Shown piece by piece: positions 11,344 through 23,755 of a stretch of DNA of 64,000 bases; the first letter of the stretch is position 1, and every line of letters starts with the position of its first letter. The position numbers were made by a program, and so were the translations under genes. This stretch comes from Xenoacremonium recifei. Lineage: Eukaryota; Ascomycota; Sordariomycetes; Hypocreales; Nectriaceae. The stretch covers positions 124,001-188,000 of the forward strand of contig WOFQ01000041.1 in assembly GCA_012184525.1 (NCBI GenBank). Reading direction: 5' to 3'. The notes below the pieces were generated by a model that was given only the letters and a program-made list of their open reading frames with translations, was not told where the DNA came from and searched no databases.

Positions 11344-12338
11344 AGAACAGGTGGTCAATGAGCTACCAGTATTACAACTGTGTAACTTTGGATTCAAATA
11401 TGTCATTTCTCGACATCAAATGCTGAGTGTTAGTTCCTGCATGACCATGTATTCCAACACTTCATAAATTTATAACATGCGGCGTGAAGTGACCATACCG
11501 TGTTTGACTTGCGTCATATTGCTATATTCCTCGAGCACCCTGGCTTTGCGCAGCCGATGCAAATGATGTCTTTGCATACGGTATCATTCAGCGATTTCAC
11601 AAAAGCTTCTCAGCGCGAAATGATCGTCTGCGTTTCTTTCATAATATGCTGGGCGTTAAAGTTAGGATGAGTTTTCGGGTGCCGAGATTGCCCTGATCAA
11701 GTCATAGGCTGCAAGGAGAGCGTATCTACTATAAGGAGGATTTGCTTTATCTGTATTAGCAACCATCTGCTGCGGAGTCCATCTTGCCTCTTCATGGACA
11801 GCAATCCCGGTTCGAGTTGCATCGCATATCTCACACCTCACGTGATACAGGGTGTGCAGGGTTACTGATGCGGAAGCGTTTCCGTGACCTTCTGTTTCAG
11901 CTCTTCGATTTGTTCTATTTTCGGTTAATGATTGGGTTCAAGGCACTGACGAAAGGACATTCCGCAAAAAGCAATGTTGGCCGGCGCCACTAGCAAGTAA
12001 GCAAATGAACAATCACGGTTATGCGCCCGAGTGGCAGCAGAAGCGGAGAGCGAAATCGTATCCTGGCCACTCGGATAGCGTATCACTCACACTTCTCTCG
12101 CCCAACAAACGCTATCCCTGTGGCAAAACGTAACGGTGGTCAGCAATTCGTCAGGGCATGGGCAACCTGCGACGGGGTGAACGGTGACAAATGAAAGGCG
12201 TTACCAGACTGTCGGGTACGTGTTGTGAGGCATTTAACACATGACATGCAGGCTGAAGCTGGGGCCAGACTCTTTTTTCATCCATCAGCCCAGTCTTCTT
12301 TGGAGTCTACCGGCGTCGCGATCAGCCGGATTTGCGCA
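11344..12338. other. Intergenic gap with no supported gene
   Basis: It holds the permease 3' flank and the promoter of the following unknown gene. I see no motif-bearing frame and no structural RNA. Confidence 0.55.
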
Positions 12339-14840
12339 ATGTCGGCTCCGCCTGTTGACTCCACGATCCCCAGGTCAATACTTCTTTTCAACCAGATCCA
12401 GAAGGATGTATCCCGTTGCAGGCATAAGCTTGCAGGAGTACAGTCGCCGTCAGAGAAGCTCGCAAATGAAGTGAAGGAGGTCCAGACTAAACTTGACGCC
12501 GCCTGGAAGGAGATCTTCGAGAACAATGACGCTCCTAGGCGAACGCAGTTAAGAGCAGATATCCAAACCCACGCTGGAGAGTTGGAAAAGCTGAAATTCA
12601 CCTACAATTCAAATCTGAGGGAACTAGAGGCGGATTATAGTCGTCGTGTGGACGATTTGGTGAGAGGCGCATGTGAAAAGCTTCGCGAGACAATAAAGGC
12701 GGTCCTAGATTCTTCTCAACAAGCGGAGCCCTCACATAGTTCTGGCTCTCACGGCGTTCCGCAGGCCGATAAACAGCAATCAACGTCAACAAAAGAGATA
12801 TCACCAAGCAAAAGATCCGATAAAAGCGCGACGAACCGTCCGCGTGCGGAGAACTCGAATGTTGAACCTCCAGGTGGTGAAGCAGTTGTAAGCTACGGCC
12901 TTTCAATCAAGGATTGTTTCAATCCAGTGCTAATACATCTAGCAATCGCACAAAAGGCATCGAGAGTCTTCCCCAGAACCCCAGCCTCTGCGCAAGCGTC
13001 CAAGACTAACGAGAAGGGCACGTCGAGTAATCTTGTTTGATGAGGTCTATCAGAACGGCAATGCGCCTGTGAAGCATGTGATTGTCCAATGGCCTCCTGA
13101 TGAAGAGAGGTGGTACATTGTAAAGTGCGACGAACACGACCTGACCTTCAAAGACAACCCGCTTGTTGGGGCTGCGGCTCATGTACGCAGCAAGAAACAT
13201 AACCACAAGCAAAGCGACCACAACACAGTGATCAAGCTGTTAGGAGTAGAGGTTATAGGATGCGACAATGCCTTGGCTGAAAAGAACAATGCTGCTGCCC
13301 GTCAAGCATTTCTGGATTCTTTTGACGAGTACCTTCCTTCACAGGGTAAAGGACGCTCACGCGATCATCGGCGGCAGCATGGATCACCTGACACTATGAT
13401 CGAACCTGAATGTGGCCAGGTGTATCGAGTCTATTGGAATATGTCAAAACAGTGGCTCGCCGCACTCCTACTTCCTTTCCAAGATCTACAAGATGTCGGC
13501 ATACCTTACTCGATTGAAAGTCTGGGCCTATTAGACGACTTGCCAAAATGTTGCGTCTATCATTCTGAAACCAACTCTATATCGTGGGCGGAAGGGTACG
13601 AAGACGGAGGCCCGAAAACCACCTCACGAGAGTTCCCAGTTATGTTCTTCGACGGGTCTCCATTCCCCAGTCACAGCTCTGTTGCTTGGGTCAATGCCGT
13701 TGACCTTCAGCCCTACGACGCTTCTACAGATAACCTCATTGAACACAACCAACAAGCAAAGGAGTATTTGGCGACACGGCACGACGAGATTATCCAAGAC
13801 ACGAATCCCGGCACTGAAGAAATAGCGTCTGATATTGATGATCCAGAAAGTGAGTGCTGAGAGAGCAACTCTCCGACAGTCCCTCCTGAGTCTCCAAAGG
13901 CTGGCAAAATTCTCATTGCTTTTAAGTAGGTGAACAGCCACAGATACCTCACTCTTCTTCCTCTTCGTCTGTTGAGATTCTTGAGCATGCCCCGAGCCTC
14001 TATGCACGCTCGAGAGCAGGCTCACCAAGATCCACATCGCAACCACATGATATTTTACCCGGAAGTCAGATGCTCCCCTGTCGCGAAACAGATACCAATG
14101 GTGGCATCCTTCCCCAGCAGGAAGTTCCTCGAGAACCTAGCCATGATGAAAATGACCTCCACCACAGTCACCGAAATTCGACAGATAGTAGAAATGAAGC
14201 TATTGGAGAGGTTTCGGGCAGCGATGTCAATCAGTCAGTCCCGGAGGGTCCTATAGATGCACCCCATCCAGCGGACCCGGAGAGTCGACAAGACACGACC
14301 AAAATGGCGCAGATGGCTTGGGATGTCATCAATCAATCCCATCCCAGGACAGAAGATACTCCTGCGCCGTCAAGCCAGACCTTGCCACCTTCTGTAGAAG
14401 TTCGGCAACGAGAGACACAAGTAGCTATCTCGCAGAGCGAGTTTAGTATCAATCCCAGGCATATCTATACCGAGCCAGTTCAAGCCCAGCCCGCAGCTAT
14501 TCAACCAAATGAGGCCGCGTTTCGAAGCAACCTCGATTCCCAACGCGGAATTGCTCGCATCAACACTTCTCATCAAACGTCCCGGGCTATCCCACCGCCA
14601 AATTCTACTGCGCTATTGCCTCCTATGCGAACCCTTGAGGACGGCAACAAGCGCCCTGAAGAGCACCATCCTTGGTCAAACTATCCCCCATCCACATCCA
14701 ATATACACATGTCTAATGATCCTTTCTATTTAACTCAGCCCCGTGGACTCCAGCAAAGAAGCGTCGGACATTCACCAAACCTGACACAAGCACCAACTGC
14801 TTACTCCCACACATACACATGGTCCCCCCCGTCGGCATAA
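12339..14840 (+). CDS. Uncharacterised fungal protein: coiled coil, basic NLS-like segment, two conserved blocks
   Basis: I do not know its function. Three exons (12339-12887, 12943-13849, 13930-14840) join in phase to give 788 residues. Residues about 20-125 are a charged heptad-like coiled coil. A basic cluster (RKRPRLTRRARR, about 199-210) looks like a nuclear localisation signal. Next comes a His/Cys-rich block (WYIVKCDEH near 239, then AAAHVRSKKHNHK) that could bind zinc. A globular block near 330-420 contains SWAEGYEDGG and REFPVMFFDG. The last 300 residues are Ser/Pro/Gln-rich and probably disordered. From memory, similar WY-C-x2-H and WAEGYEDGG blocks occur in uncharacterised fungal proteins. 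A nuclear or chromatin role is inference only. The intron at 12888-12942 is needed to join the first two frames. The branch sequence GCTAATAC precedes its acceptor. Confidence 0.75.
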
Positions 14841-15710
14841 ACTATACCAGATTGATTGGGCAATTGAGTTTACTTCTTTCTAAATGGCTTCGTTCAGAAT
14901 GAAACTAGGGTAATATTCGGATTCAATGTGATAGCGACGAATCATGGAGAGAGAAGGTTGGGCTCATAATATTGAGATTCCTTCACTAAATAATGCCGGG
15001 AATGTCCTACTTCCTAAGTTGTGTTCTCAGAATGTCTTATATGGCTCACGGTGTCAGTACGTCAGATATTCTATCATAATAATATATCCATCGGACATTC
15101 ATAACTGTCGATTTTCTTGAAGATTGGTGTTGCTTATCCTAAACTATGTTTGAACCCCGATACTCTCTATTACATTGGCCAAGATAAAATGAACCCCCAA
15201 GATAAAATGAACCCTCGAGACTGGCCGGAAATGGTGCTGTCAACCAACTTCGCGCGTTGCTGTCAGAATCCAAGCCTTAAGCGTCAATCCGTCCGCCATA
15301 TTCTAGCAGCCAATGTGAAGGGGCCTTCCGAATGCTGGGCACACAAATACTTGTTCAGATCATTGCCCTATACAGTGAGTTCTATACATAACGAATGCTA
15401 GGCCCGTGTGAATGTCACATATGGGAGGGCATACATATGTGGTCTTATGCATGGTCTCCAGCGCGTTCTTGGCGCCGACCGGTCTCTTCATCTACGGTTA
15501 CAGTGTTGCAGCGCCAGTGCACTGAATCGTGCCAAGAACAGGAGCGACGTTATTCTATGGGGGCATAACAATCCAAGATAACCTTATTTTGACCTTGGCT
15601 AACATATAATATAGTACAATCGGTGTCATATGTGGTCTAATAGATATATAATTATGATGTTTTTAAATTTTTTATGTCTTATAATTTCTTTTTTTTCTAC
15701 TGCTCTTCTC
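14841..15710. other. Intergenic gap, AT-rich, with a short tandem duplication
   Basis: This lies between two convergent genes, so it is expected to hold both 3' ends. The sequence is AT-rich toward 15600-15720. Apart from the tandem repeat at 15181-15214 nothing is supported. Confidence 0.55.
15181..15214. repeat. Two-copy 16-bp tandem repeat
   Basis: AAGATAAAATGAACCC occurs at 15181-15196 and again at 15199-15214, separated by two C residues. It is probably a small slippage duplication. Confidence 0.8.
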
Positions 15711-18700
15711 TTATTTTACTTGAAACCCAATCTCCTCTCGACGATCATCAACAAGCCGGCCCCATTCAAGCAGCAGCCGAAACATGTACACCTGCATATC
15801 TTCCTTGCGCAATGCCCGCCGAGACCAGTCCGCGCCTTGCCGCGCAATTTCATTGGCCTCGGCCTCACCGCGACGGCTTCCAAAGAAGCCAATAAGTCCC
15901 CTTATGTCGCTCAGGCGTAGGTCGACTGGCACAAAGTGCCGCCAGGGATGCACGCGTTCCTCCCACCAGGTGCGGAACAGCGCCGCACGATACGGCAAGG
16001 AAGCGCTGCAAAGAAAGGGAATGAACCGACCGCTAAAGCCCGCACCGTCCAGGTCCATTAAGTGCCGATGTTTCCAATGTTCTTGGAAGTTGAGCGAAGC
16101 CGGGGGTTCTGCGCTGGGGCTGCCGTAAAAGTGTGCGTGCTCGGCGGCGCAGTCCCGATCGTCACAGCGGCTGAAGTTTCCCACAAAAGAGACGTTGACG
16201 CCGAAAGGTAACGCATCGTCGGTCTGTTGTGATGCGGGCAGCTTCCTCTTGTCAAGATGCGCGACCTTGTTGACAAAGCGGGCGCGAAGGAACGTCTGCC
16301 AGGCACCGTGAGCGGCAAAGCCGTCAGACGAGGTCCCACGCCAGAAGATGTCATTGATCTTGTCACTCCAGGGAACTGACCTGTCCACGTCGTAGGCGAC
16401 CTTGTCGCCATAACTCCAAGGACTAGGATGTAAGATATCGGCAAATCCGCTGATCCGGCTTTGGCTGAAAACAGGAAAAAGCGTGTGTGAGGCCCTCATT
16501 GTGGACGGCGACGTCAGAAACCCATGCAGGTAGGCCATGTCGGGTTGGTGGCAGAGGTCGCCCGCCAGCGTCCAGTTGGAGACGACTCCATCAGTCATAT
16601 GCGGTGCAGCGCAACTCTCACAGGCGGCTTTGCGATCCCACCAGTGCTGACGGTTGACGAGAGCGGCTGGGTCACAGGCTGAGGCAATCCACTCGTCGAA
16701 GATGGAGCTCTTGGGCCACGCAGAAAACTCCGGCGAGTTCGCGTGGAACAGCTCCTTGTCTTTAGCGTCATCAAGGTGCGCGGTAGACCATGGCGGGTGC
16801 TGTGTGGTGCTGAAATTAGCTTGAATCTCGTTGCGAGCGACCAGACGGCTGCGTGAGCGTTGCGCCTCGGTGTTATAATCCTGCATGCGCTTGTGCGGTA
16901 TCGAGATGCGGCACTCATCGTCGAGGTTAAAAGCTAACTGCATGTCGGGTAACCACTGCGCAAACGGTTCGATCATGGTCTTCATAACATCCATCATCCA
17001 GCGATGCGAGCCTAGGATATGCGGCGAGATATTCACCTGACCACCGCGAATGATGAGTCCGCCAAACGAATAGCGGGGATGCTCCAGTAGGTGTACTGTC
17101 TGCTCGCGCAGAACGACGGGCAAGGTGCCCCAGAAGGGTAGCAAATCGCGGTGAATCTGTCCGTAATCGTCGATGACGGGAGCCTTAACGGACTGGGCGA
17201 ATTCATACCACTTGTCAAAGTGCGGCGGCGGGGGAATGTTGTATCTGCGCTCGTACTCGCGTACCGCCTCATTGAGAGATGTGCTCTCGCACGCGGCAGC
17301 AATCCATCTGTCCGAGTCAGCCCGAGCGCTAGCCACGAGTTGCGCGATCGTTCCGGACTGATCGTGGCTATTAGCATCGAACAGCGCGGCCTGCGCAAAC
17401 AGGGCTATAAACAGCAGGCACGAGATGGCGCCTAGCATCGTTTTAGAGACCAGGCATTTTGTTTCCCCTCTCGACGTGGTCCTGGTGTGCTGCAACAGGG
17501 CACAGCCACCAACGAATACAACAAAACCAATATGGGCACCACCTGTAGTCGGCCACACACGAACAAGGGTCCCGTCGAGCGATCGCAGCTCCAAATGAAC
17601 CAGCACGTTAGTTATAGCCACCGTGAGTGCAACGGCCGACGGCGGAAATACACCAATAAGGTAGACACCCGCCATCAACCCGCTCGCTGCGATCGAGCTA
17701 TCGAGGATGAGGTCAGCGACTGACACTGCGCTGAGGTACACGCTCCAGCGAAACGTGGCGCGGTCAATCCACGTCCATGCAGCCACGAAGGAGAGGCAAA
17801 CAGCAGATATAAGACACACCAGCCCGATCCTGTTTCTGCTATCATGCTCGTGACTCATGGAGCTCACGGTACGCATCAACCCAGCGTCCAGCAGTACCAT
17901 GGTGAGTTGGGCTAGGGGAATCATATGCTCCAAGAGGTCAGGCGGGCATATCGCGCCCGAAACATTTTCGGTGCGGGCATAAATCTCCATATTCAAAAGG
18001 CCCCAGGCGAAGGAAACAATTACAAACAGTGCTGTGCCGGAGGCGACGAGGGATGTACGCGCGAGGTCGTTTTTGTTATACGGCAAGGAAGCTGGGCGCC
18101 GGCCGATGAGGTTGAAGACGATGAGAATGAACGGGAGAAGAGCCTACGCAGGACGGGTCAGTAGAAAGCTTCAGACGTGGAACATGTCGAGTACCTCCAA
18201 ACCATCCCATGAGCAGTGAATTGTCCTAATGGTCCTCCAGAATAACGCCGTGCGGGCGAGAATGAGAAGCAGCAAGACGCCGGGCCTCTTGAACTGTACT
18301 CCTACGTCGCGAGCGTCCGCTGACGCATCCTGGTCGGCATCTTCACTGGCGAGATGCTCGTAGCAAGGCGGTGCAGAGCTGTGCGAGTACTTGGACCAGA
18401 GGTAGAGCCCAGTCCCAGCGATGAAAAGGGTCAAGACAGAGAAGTGGACAGGGCGCTCTGGCCGACTTTAGCACAGAATCCATGGCTTCCTTCTAGGACT
18501 GCTCACCAAAGGCTGCGCTCCTGTAATATCGCAACGCCAGGAGGCTAGACGCTGTGATCAGTGTGCTAGGCAAGACTATATCAGAGACGGCTTCATGCAG
18601 AAGTGAGATGAGGTCCTACCAGAAAGCAACCAGAATGTGTCCCCGCCGCGGTGCTGTTGGGCTCGGCGAGAGCATTGTAAGAGTCCCAGACGAACGCGCT

Positions 18701-18715
18701 GGTCCGCGAGGTCAT
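15711..18715 (-). CDS. Membrane-bound GT90 (CAP10-like) glycosyltransferase
   Basis: Predicted Golgi/ER membrane glycosyltransferase of family GT90; known members transfer xylose or glucose, for example CAP10-like capsule enzymes. My model has exons 18620-18715, 18507-18544, 18195-18465 and 15711-18143, about 945 residues, all phases consistent. The 38-nt exon 2 is the least certain. The first 450 residues carry many hydrophobic spans (for example PGVLLLLILARTALFW, GTALFVIVSFAWGLL). The C-terminal half is catalytic: FWRGTSSDG near residue 733 is the family's WRG motif. LMDLDGAGFSGRF, PYRAALFRTWWEERVHPWRHFVPV and LSDIRGLIGFF follow the normal GT90 order. The length, with a polytopic N-terminal half fused to GT90, matches a known fungal subgroup. 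The biological acceptor is unknown. Confidence 0.85.
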
Positions 18716-19833
18716 GATGCTGAGAGGAGGTTGTGGCAGCATGATGATCCTGAAGCAGATTCTGCCTCGATGCGAGGAACTAGCACGGCAGCCTAACTTA
18801 GGTAATAGCCTGCGGAATCAGTTACGCGATCCTACATGATCCTACATCTCGTATTTGGCGGATTTCCGTTGCGCTATTCTCCATTGCGTATTTGGCGGCT
18901 TTTAGTGAGAAGGATCCCCGTAAGCCCGGCAGCAAGAGGATAATTCCTAGATTCCCGCGCTCCGGAATTGAGTGCAATATCAAGATACCAGTGGGTTCAA
19001 TATGGGAACCAAGAGACTATTCTCGAGATGTTTTTTCACTCGTTAAACTCTTCAGTCATTTCATCTCCCCTCGCGCACGCCATCTTTGAGGAGACCTCAC
19101 CGATGATCCGATTTTCATCATCAGAGCTCTTAAGCATAAGCACTGCCACACGGACATAACTAAACCCAATGCAGCCAGACATCTCGGCAGCGCAAGTCAA
19201 TTTTCATGCCTAAAGGCTGGGGTTTAGGCTATTATTGGGGAATCCTGGTGATCCACGTGATGTAAGCGCTTGTTTGTCGCCTTGGTAACATTTGACATGA
19301 GATTATTACAGTAAAGGGTTAGTTAAGCTTGTCGAAAAACACTTTCTTATGTCCGTAAGTCCGGTAGGTTGTCTGTCAACGGATACAGAAAAGTGCTTCT
19401 ACCACCTGAAGACTCTTAAGCACTTTAGTACCAGTTATACATACCAGTACCATGACGTCAGTCACCATACACCTTAGTAATCTTGCATCAAGTAAATTAC
19501 TTACCCTATAGTTTTATTTCCCCCCAAAACGCGAACTGGCTGCAGAAAAATGGTAGAAATTTCCATTACTACATATTGGCAAAGGTTAGTACTCATCAGT
19601 TTTAAATTTAAGCTGGTGGTGTAATATGCCTAAGTCAAAAGTTGGCTGAGGATACACGGAAACTTCGGTCGCATTACTATTCCGCATGTATATGCAATAT
19701 TCGCGACTATTTGGGTCTAAATTCTTACCGCTCCGTGGATCTTATATCTTTATCATTTTATCCTCTTATCTAGCCTCTTGTCGCACGGGGCTTTCTTATA
19801 TATATTTTTACATCGCGTGAACTCTTATAAATT
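18716..19833. other. Gap with AT-rich stretch, short repeats and a TATA-like promoter end
   Basis: No gene is supported. It contains a 10-bp tandem repeat near 18829, a repeated CGTATTTGGCGG near 18849 and 18886, and an AT-rich stretch from about 19300. A TATATATATTTTT run lies about 30-40 bp before the ATG at 19834. Confidence 0.5.
18829..18848. repeat. 10-bp tandem repeat
   Basis: GATCCTACAT is present twice head-to-tail in the upstream flank of the GT90 gene. CGTATTTGGCGG also recurs twice just downstream (near 18849 and 18886). No function is assigned. Confidence 0.7.
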
Positions 19834-20708
19834 ATGAAGCTCATCGTTGCTGGTGCTACCGGATTTGTCGCAACCGAGGTGATTCGCCAGGCTCTCTCGA
19901 ACACTGCAATCACCTCAGTTGTAGCTCTCGCGCGGCGCCAAGCGGCAGTTCCGGATCCCCTCGGCCCAAAGGCTGATATCAAGAAGTTCAAGCCTGTTGT
20001 GTGCGATGATTTCCATAATTACTCCGAGAGCGTCAAACGTGAGCTAGATGGAGCCAATGCTGTTATCTGGTAAGGAGCAAACTGCGAGTAACTCGGTTGG
20101 TTACGATCAAGGCGAGAATGGAAACTGATGGGCCCAAGGCTTATGGCAATCACACCCTCCAAGTCCAAGGATCACACGTGGGATGAAGTTTATAAAGTTT
20201 GCCACGAATATACGGTGACCGGGCTGGAAACAATTCCAAAGCACGGGGCCGAAAATGCTGGGCCACTGCGTTTCGTTTACACCAGTGGTTCAAATGCCGA
20301 GCGAGACCCAGCCAAAAAGCCGCCAATCCTGGGAGAATACTCAGTCATGCGTGTGAGTTCAAATTCTCGGTCTCCCATCTCAGTGCATCGTGAATTGACC
20401 CGCTTCTGCAGGGAGGTGTCGAGCTAGCCGTCCTCAAGTACGCTGAACAGTCTCAAGGTCGCATGGAGGGGATCGTGACCAAGCCCGGAATCATCAACAA
20501 GACAACAGCGGAGATGGTCGCTACTACGACACGAACAGTGGGGACCACAACCATCACTCTCCCCGTAATCCGTGTCGACCAGATGGCCGCTGCATTGCTC
20601 TGCCTTGCTCTTCAAGGGTCTGAGAAGGACACACTTTCAAATGCTGATCTTACAGCGCTTAGTCAAACATCTCTAGGCCAGGAACAGATGTCTTACAGTC
20701 ACCAGTAG
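19834..20708 (+). CDS. NAD(P)-binding Rossmann oxidoreductase (atypical SDR / NmrA-like)
   Basis: Cytosolic NAD(P)-binding protein of the atypical short-chain dehydrogenase type. Exons 19834-20069, 20139-20352 and 20412-20708 give 248 residues. The N terminus has the dinucleotide motif GATGFV (residues 7-12), followed by a first helix and an ALARR segment that would select NADP(H). The middle exon has a strand ending RFVYTSGS, resembling the active-site serine strand of extended SDRs. A clear YxxxK pair is not obvious, so catalysis is uncertain. The last exon has ELAVLKYAEQSQGRMEG and VTKPGIINK. A TATATATA run stands about 30 bp before the start codon. It is isolated between two gene-poor stretches. 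The substrate is unknown. Confidence 0.75.
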
Positions 20709-23700
20709 TGATGCGTCGCGCTCTATTGATGTATTGCAGGGTAAACACGAGTAACTGACTGGATCCACTGCTCTGTATGAGGCGGACTTATGTATCTTCA
20801 GCTCTGGAACACATCCATGTCCCTGCGGCGATCATGATAGTTTATTACTGGTAACAGCTCAAGCGCTTCAAGATGTGCCTATGTTTACCAAAGTGGGAGA
20901 TTGCTCCATAGTTTTGAATTATTGCAACTGGCCAGTTTTACTCGGCCTACATGTGTTTGATGACAAGGCCTTCTTAATTTTCAATAAAATTGTAGTGAAA
21001 TTGGTGCGTCGTTCCCCTTCTTTGAGAAAGCGGACATAGCTCAGCACTTGAACCTGAAGGCCGTTAATACTGTTGCGCTCAGACATCTGTAACTTCGACT
21101 TTGACGAATCACACTTCTGTCTGAATAACTCACGATCATTTGCCGAAATGTTTCTCACGGCATTTGCATTCACTGACCGCAGTGTCCCGACAGCTAGAGA
21201 GAACTGTGTCTATTGGATATTCTGACGGTTTATAGAGTCGCTACTTCTAATTTCATTACTTTGTAGTCTGGTCTCTGGTATAGAAAGGCCTATAAGTTTG
21301 AATCTCTGCCTCCGCCCCCGCCCCAAAAAGGGTCAACCTTGATAACCACCGTCATTACAACAAAAGACAATACTCCTCATGATCGGAAGCGCCCATAACG
21401 AGAAATTGAGGTTGAAGAAGGGTTAGCGTTCCAAATAAATAGTAGGTGGTGCCCTTCGGTGGCAGAGCAAATTCACAGGACTCAAGTGCTAGTCCTTCCT
21501 TTTGGCTCCTCGCGTTGTACCTACCAAGTTTGCTATTGTGGTAATTCTGGATTGCGTGAAGGTTGTGGGTATCTGTTGACTTCCTTCGTTTCGATGTAAC
21601 TTGCGTTGACCACATACACTTTTCTAGCTCGCATCTTTGAGATCTACCACCAGTATGCAATTCCTCCCGGAAACATTGCTTCAATTGGCTGAGATTTATT
21701 TGACCTTAGTTAACTGACACCCCCTCGTTTCTTTCCTGATATCTCGCTTTTTCTCTTCTCATGATACGTGAGGATGACTGATAGTTATTTTTAAGTCTGA
21801 CTGACAATCACTTCCTTCTAACTAGCTGGCACTTCAAGTAAAATTGTCATGACCCAACAGAGTCATGCCCGCGTGGGAGCGGCTACAGAGGAACGAAGGC
21901 CCGGATTTACATATGGGCTATAACTACTGGACTTTTATCTCACAAATAGAGGAAAGGTCAGAGATTAATTAAGTCATCTTTAGGGACCTACCTTCGAGTA
22001 CGCCTCGAACCACCAGCCACCCCGCTGTTCCAACTCGTTCACTCCTCTTTAGCCGTAAACTCTGACATTTTCCAGCTAGTCTAAACTATAAAGAATAAAC
22101 ATCAGATTTTCGCCCTCAAGAGTATACTTAATAATTAGTAAGGCTGGAACTCTGAATATAATTAAACTTTTAAGAAAATTGCCATCCGAATCTTGGAGAC
22201 CGTGGATGTTGTGGATTCCTTGAACGCAAGCTCAGATGCCGATAACTAATTCTTCTTTGCAGAGATAAAGCAGATTTATAAATCGCGTTGAGATTTGAGG
22301 AGACAAAGGAGACAGCTGTAATGAGATTATGTTGTTACAATGGTCTAGACTCAACCCTTCAAAACTGTCCCACTTGCACTTGAGAGACGTCGAAGTAGAT
22401 GAGTGTAACTTTCATGACGGCAGGCAGTCATAGGCCGAGAGCTGTATTCAAATTCACCACTTGGGGGTTTGATCTCATATCGCGGATCTGGAGAGGCATC
22501 CAAATTCAATATAATGTTCAGGGCTTCTTATGAGCAGCAGCGCAGTGTTTCGTAGTCCTAGAACGCCTTTTCATTGGCGGCTTTCGTTTCACCATCATTT
22601 CGGCCAGGCCTTCGAATTTAATTTGGAGGATGACCGATCCCACGATGCTCAGAATACAGATGCAACCAATTAAAGCCGTGGAGTTGTAAGTACCGCCTAA
22701 GCATTGGTTCTTATCATCCCCGCAAGAATCATATCACCAGCTTCCCATAACGGTGCGATCTGCCCGTGCCTCTTGCGCTTCGCTGATTGGAAGGACCAGT
22801 CATTATCTAGATGAGCGTGGTTGGGCGGGGTTTTGAGATGTTAGCCCGTTTCCTTGACCGACGTAGGTGGGCCTTTGACAAAGGTCCTGGCTTTGACCTC
22901 CCAGGTACGGCGTAGATCCCGTCAACTACTGGTGATAAGGTAAGCGAAAGTGCCGGCGGTACTCTCCGCGTTGAGACAAGATCTCAGCAAGGGTAGAGAT
23001 ATCTGTGTTGAGATTCAGCTGTTAATCTTTGTTTGATACCAGATTCGGCGTTTCCCTAGTCAGTGGAAAAGGACATTACAAAGATTGGGACATGCACGAA
23101 AGTCACGGACCAAAGAAATGCGTCTGTGGGGAAGCTTTCAGGGACAACGATAGCGGAGGATCCGAGTAGCGTCCCCAGCTGATCAGCCTCCAAGGAAGTC
23201 TCCCCAAAGCTCTGGCTGTATTCCAAGCTTTCCATGCCGAATACCCGATCGATGAGCAAAAGTGCTGCTGGAGGACAGGCAGCTCATGTGGAGAAATTCC
23301 ATTTCAGGTCTGACACCAGCTTCAATGTACTCAGTCGTCGGTTCACGAGCCGAGCAAGCCGTGTTGCTGAGGGCCCGTTCCTGGAGTTTTGTGGAGTTGG
23401 CGAAGCGTGCCGGTTGGGCTATCTCTACACGTGTAATCAGGCCTACTAGGATTGGCCGAAGCGGGCAGGTCCCCGGACGTCTAGCAGTGGTTGGCAACAC
23501 AGCTTCAGATCAGACAAGGATGCCATGCGAGAGGAAATTAGCGTTCCCAGGAGCTTTAGTTACCTCCTCAATTGATCTAGCCGTTGGCTACGTCAGGACA
23601 ATGTCTTCCTCATAAAAGCCTTGCTCTCTCCCGGCGCAACCCTACTGAAGGTGGATGATACTCACCCCTGGGTCAATCATCGTCTCAGACCATCGTCGAT

Positions 23701-23755
23701 CTTTTAATCATTCACTCGTTGAGAAAAGCCGCCGAGGGCGCACGTCAGGATCAAA
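20709..23755. other. Three-kilobase gene-poor region
   Basis: AT-rich in much of 20880-22300 and more balanced from about 22400. Open frames on the minus strand between 23056 and 23500 have no motif I can place and no start/splice structure. I see no transposase, reverse transcriptase, terminal repeat or tRNA box. It may hold decayed sequence plus the phosphatase promoter at its right end. Confidence 0.5.

Noticed and set aside
13850..13929. Frame break in the unknown protein near 13860 read as a pseudogene
   Set aside because: A normal GTGAGT...AG intron restores the frame exactly.
23056..23500. Minus-strand coding gene before the phosphatase
   Set aside because: Two partly overlapping frames stay open but show no motif, start context or splice pattern.
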